DNA of 6,533 bases, from the NCBI GenBank assembly GCA_023135995.1, contig JAGLRY010000139.1, positions 1 to 6,533 of the forward strand, written 5' to 3'. Origin of the DNA: Candidatus Aminicenantota bacterium (GTDB taxonomy: Bacteria > Acidobacteriota > Aminicenantia > Aminicenantales > Aminicenantaceae). Shown in pieces: positions 4,720 to 6,533 of this stretch (position 1 is the first letter of the stretch; the number at the start of each line of letters is the position of its first letter). The position numbers were made by a program, and so were the translations under genes. A model generated the notes under the pieces. The model worked only from the letters and a program-made list of their open reading frames with translations, was not told the DNA's origin and ran no database searches.

Positions 4720-5445
4720 ATGAAAAATCGAGATTATGCGGAAGGCACAATCCTGAAGAATAAATTCGCTGTCGTTCTCTGCCGGCCTGAGTCCCCGGAA
4801 AATATAGGCCTTGTCGCACGCAACATGAAGAATACAGGATTTGACGATCTGCGGTTGGTGGGGGTTTCGAGCCTCGAAAAAAAAACATTCGTGACGGCTG
4901 TGCATGCGCGGGAGATCCTGGAGAATGCCCGATTGTATGCCAAGGTGGCAGATGCGACGGAAAACCTGGATGTCGTTTTTGCCGCAACAGCAAAGGCAAG
5001 AAAAAATTTTTCCCTTTTGCCTTTGGAGGAAGCACTGAAGAAGATGTTCGATTTTGCTGGGACAACCAGGATAGGACTCCTCTTCGGGAATGAAAGAACA
5101 GGATTGACTTCCGGAGAACTTCTGCATTCAAGTTTTCGTTTTAAAATCCCACAGTCCGGAATTCAGCCTTCATATAACCTGGCGTCTGCGGTTCTTATCA
5201 CACTTTTCAGTATATTTTCCAGCCAGGTATCAGACATGGATGCGGCCTATGGTCAGCCCCTTTCTCGAAAGGAACAGGAGGCATGTATACAGCGGATTCT
5301 TTTAAACCTGGAGAAGAAAGGTTTCAGTCACAAGACAAATAAAAAACATGTGGAAGAGATGGTCTCTGACCTGTTCGGACGATTGACGATGACCGCAGAG
5401 GACAGACGTCTGCTCCTCGCCCTTTTTTCTAAAGGGACACAATAA
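4720..5445 (+). CDS. trmJ: TrmJ-like tRNA/rRNA 2'-O-methyltransferase (SpoU/TrmH superfamily)
   Basis: A 241-residue SPOUT methyltransferase transferring a methyl group from S-adenosylmethionine to a ribose 2'-OH. TrmJ of E. coli (246 residues) acts on position 32 of the tRNA anticodon loop. The three SpoU motifs are visible: NIGLVARNMKNTGF (28-41, with R34), LLFGNERTGL (120-129, with R126) and PSYNLASAVLI (150-160), which form the knotted cofactor site. The C-terminal 60 residues are the helical extension of the TrmJ subgroup. ATG at 4720 is chosen because it gives a normal length and lies at the predicted transcription start. The in-frame ATG at 4711 overlaps the -10, and earlier starts would translate repeats H2 and P2. 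No Shine-Dalgarno sequence is present. The exact RNA target is inferred. The OsmC gene follows 24 bp later. Confidence 0.87.
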   Translation: MKNRDYAEGTILKNKFAVVLCRPESPENIGLVARNMKNTGFDDLRLVGVSSLEKKTFVTAVHAREILENARLYAKVADATENLDVVFAATAKARKNFSLLPLEEALKKMFDFAGTTRIGLLFGNERTGLTSGELLHSSFRFKIPQSGIQPSYNLASAVLITLFSIFSSQVSDMDAAYGQPLSRKEQEACIQRILLNLEKKGFSHKTNKKHVEEMVSDLFGRLTMTAEDRRLLLALFSKGTQ

Positions 5446-5469
5446 ACTCAATTCCAAAGGAGTGTTGAT

Positions 5470-5871
5470 ATGGCACAAGATATGAAGGTCACTTTCCCGG
5501 GTGGAAAGCGGGTGGATGCTTTTTACAAGGGCTTTCACATCGAGACCGACCAGCCGGTCTATCAAGGAGGCGAGGGATCATCCCCAGCGCCCTTTGATCT
5601 TTTTATGGTCTCTATTGGTACATGTTCAGGGATTTATGTCCTCTCTTTCTGCCAGAACAGAAACATTCCTACTGAAGATCTCGCGCTTACAATGCGGAGT
5701 GAAAGGAATCCGGAGACAAAAAGGATCGAACGGATCCATATCGACATTCACCTGCCTGCTGAGTTTCCTGAGAAGTACACCAATGCCGTCATCAAGTCGG
5801 TCAATGGCTGTGCTGTTAAAATCCATATGCAGCATGCTCCCGTTTTCGAAGTGAGGGCGCACATTCCATAA
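5470..5871 (+). CDS. OsmC/Ohr-superfamily protein (YhfA-like), putative thiol peroxidase
   Basis: A 133-residue cytoplasmic protein of the OsmC superfamily, which uses paired cysteines to reduce organic hydroperoxides or handle sulfur compounds. The first reactive cysteine is C52 (SIGTCSGIYV) and the second C114 (VNGCAVKIH), the usual two-cysteine arrangement. C61 is extra. The motif SSPAPFDLFMVSIGTC (37-52) is the family core after a short beta domain, and the length is typical. AAAGGAG stands about eight bases before the ATG. It lies 24 bp behind trmJ and is probably co-transcribed with it, with no promoter of its own seen. It is convergent with sppA, 15 bp away. Substrate is unknown; the YhfA-like branch is less well characterised than Ohr. 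Confidence 0.88.
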   Translation: MAQDMKVTFPGGKRVDAFYKGFHIETDQPVYQGGEGSSPAPFDLFMVSIGTCSGIYVLSFCQNRNIPTEDLALTMRSERNPETKRIERIHIDIHLPAEFPEKYTNAVIKSVNGCAVKIHMQHAPVFEVRAHIP

Positions 5872-5886
5872 GCCTTATTTCAGATA

Positions 5887-6533
5887 TCAATTCGAGATCT
5901 GAGGAAACCAGAGATAGTAAAATCCACTCTTGAGCGATTTGAACACATCCTTGAGGTCTTCGCCCTTGAAGACTGACGGCGCGCCTAAGCTTTTAGCATA
6001 GAGGTTTGTTTTTTTCTTTGGGTAGTAGGTGTATGTGATCACCTTGACGTCTCTAACCTCTGCCAAAGTTTTAACTTTCTCCAGTGCAGCGTCGAAGTAT
6101 CCGATCTCGTCGATCAGTTTGAGCTTGAACGCCTGTTGTGCCGTGTAAATACGTCCATCCGCAATGGTTTTGAGCTCATCCAGCGAGAGCGCGTTGTCTC
6201 TGCCATGGAGCACGACGTCCAAGAATCTTTGATAGAGTTCGTCGATTATGGCCTGAAAAAGATCCTTCTCCTCGTCTGTCATATCCCGGAAGGCGCTGCC
6301 CGAGTCTTTCAACTCTCCTGACTTGATCACGTTCACTTCGATCCCGATCTTGGAAAAAAGCTCTTTGAAGTTGGGAAAGATCGAGATCACACCAATACTC
6401 CCCGTGATCGTAGAAGGATGAGCGATAATGTGGTCGCTGGCTGAGGCCACGTAGTAGCCTCCTGATGTTGCCAAGCCCATCATGAGTGTAACGACGGGTT
6501 TTGTCGTCCTTTCTCTGAATTTGAGAATCTCGT
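5887..6533 (-). CDS. sppA: Signal peptide peptidase SppA, C-terminal 214 residues
   Basis: The frame is open on the minus strand from the right edge to TGA at 5887-5889, so the N-terminus, including any membrane anchor, lies outside. SppA is a membrane-bound serine protease with a Ser/Lys dyad that degrades cleaved signal peptides. The nucleophile serine is in ATSGGYYVASASD (codon 6463-6465), and the general-base lysine is in KSGELKDSGS (codon 6307-6309). They are 52 residues apart, the same spacing as S147 and K199 of B. subtilis SppA, which places this in the short (36K-type) class. HPSTITGSIGVI and the C-terminal GRIYTAQQAFKLKLID are further family blocks. The ATG at 6483 is internal: the conserved reading frame continues upstream with FRERTTKPVVTL. 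Convergent with the OsmC gene. Confidence 0.95.
   Translation of the reverse strand, partial: EILKFRERTTKPVVTLMMGLATSGGYYVASASDHIIAHPSTITGSIGVISIFPNFKELFSKIGIEVNVIKSGELKDSGSAFRDMTDEEKDLFQAIIDELYQRFLDVVLHGRDNALSLDELKTIADGRIYTAQQAFKLKLIDEIGYFDAALEKVKTLAEVRDVKVITYTYYPKKKTNLYAKSLGAPSVFKGEDLKDVFKSLKSGFYYLWFPQISN

Noticed and set aside
4702..5131. Two overlapping 141-codon minus-strand frames opposite trmJ
   Set aside because: Both are antisense to the clearly conserved SpoU motifs and have no plausible start signals or family patterns.
5881..5901. Bidirectional terminator between the OsmC gene and sppA
   Set aside because: CAGATATC/GAGATCTG forms only a weak eight-pair stem with a mismatch, overlaps the sppA stop and lacks a T run on either strand.

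Overview
The window is a compact stretch of a bacterial chromosome, probably from an obligate or facultative anaerobe. The main evidence is a complete class III (oxygen-sensitive, glycyl radical) ribonucleotide reductase locus. A Gram-negative, non-enteric background such as a deltaproteobacterium-like anaerobe fits the gene content, but this is a weak inference and no species is claimed.

Layout. (1) Positions 1-253, minus strand: the N-terminal part of a YjbQ/UPF0047 protein running off the left edge. (2) Positions 254-716: a gene-free region. It holds a 68-bp imperfect palindrome (P1), a tiny Shine-Dalgarno-led ORF, a candidate promoter and a pair of NrdR-box-like sites 32 bp apart ahead of nrdD. 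(3) Positions 717-4172, plus strand: a tight four-gene run, nrdD - glutaredoxin/NrdH-like redoxin - nrdG (TTG start, overlapping the redoxin gene) - dut. (4) Positions 4203-4425: a near-consensus promoter and a 61-residue DUF6132-type membrane protein that looks leaderless. (5) Positions 4419-4703: a dense block of repeats, with two copies of a 73-77 bp hairpin unit (H1, H2) and a second relative of P1 (P2). (6) Positions 4684-5871: a promoter whose -35 lies inside H2, then a TrmJ/SpoU-type RNA 2'-O-methyltransferase gene and an OsmC-family gene. (7) Positions 5887-6533, minus strand: the C-terminal part of signal peptide peptidase SppA, convergent with the OsmC gene and running off the right edge.

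How the genes work together. NrdG should install the glycyl radical on NrdD. NrdD reduces ribonucleoside triphosphates, and the small CTQC redoxin is a likely electron donor, which points to a redoxin-dependent rather than formate-dependent class III enzyme. Because this enzyme class acts on triphosphates it can make dUTP, and the co-transcribed dUTPase would convert that to dUMP for thymidylate synthesis. The NrdR-box pair suggests the whole cassette answers to cellular (d)ATP status.

The least explained part is the repeat system. P1 and P2 share a core with a compensatory base-pair change and keep paired 16-bp outer arms whose outer halves differ in sequence. P2 is expanded to about 203 bp and contains hairpin H1, with a second hairpin H2 just outside it. 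H2 also appears to have supplied part of the promoter of the methyltransferase gene.
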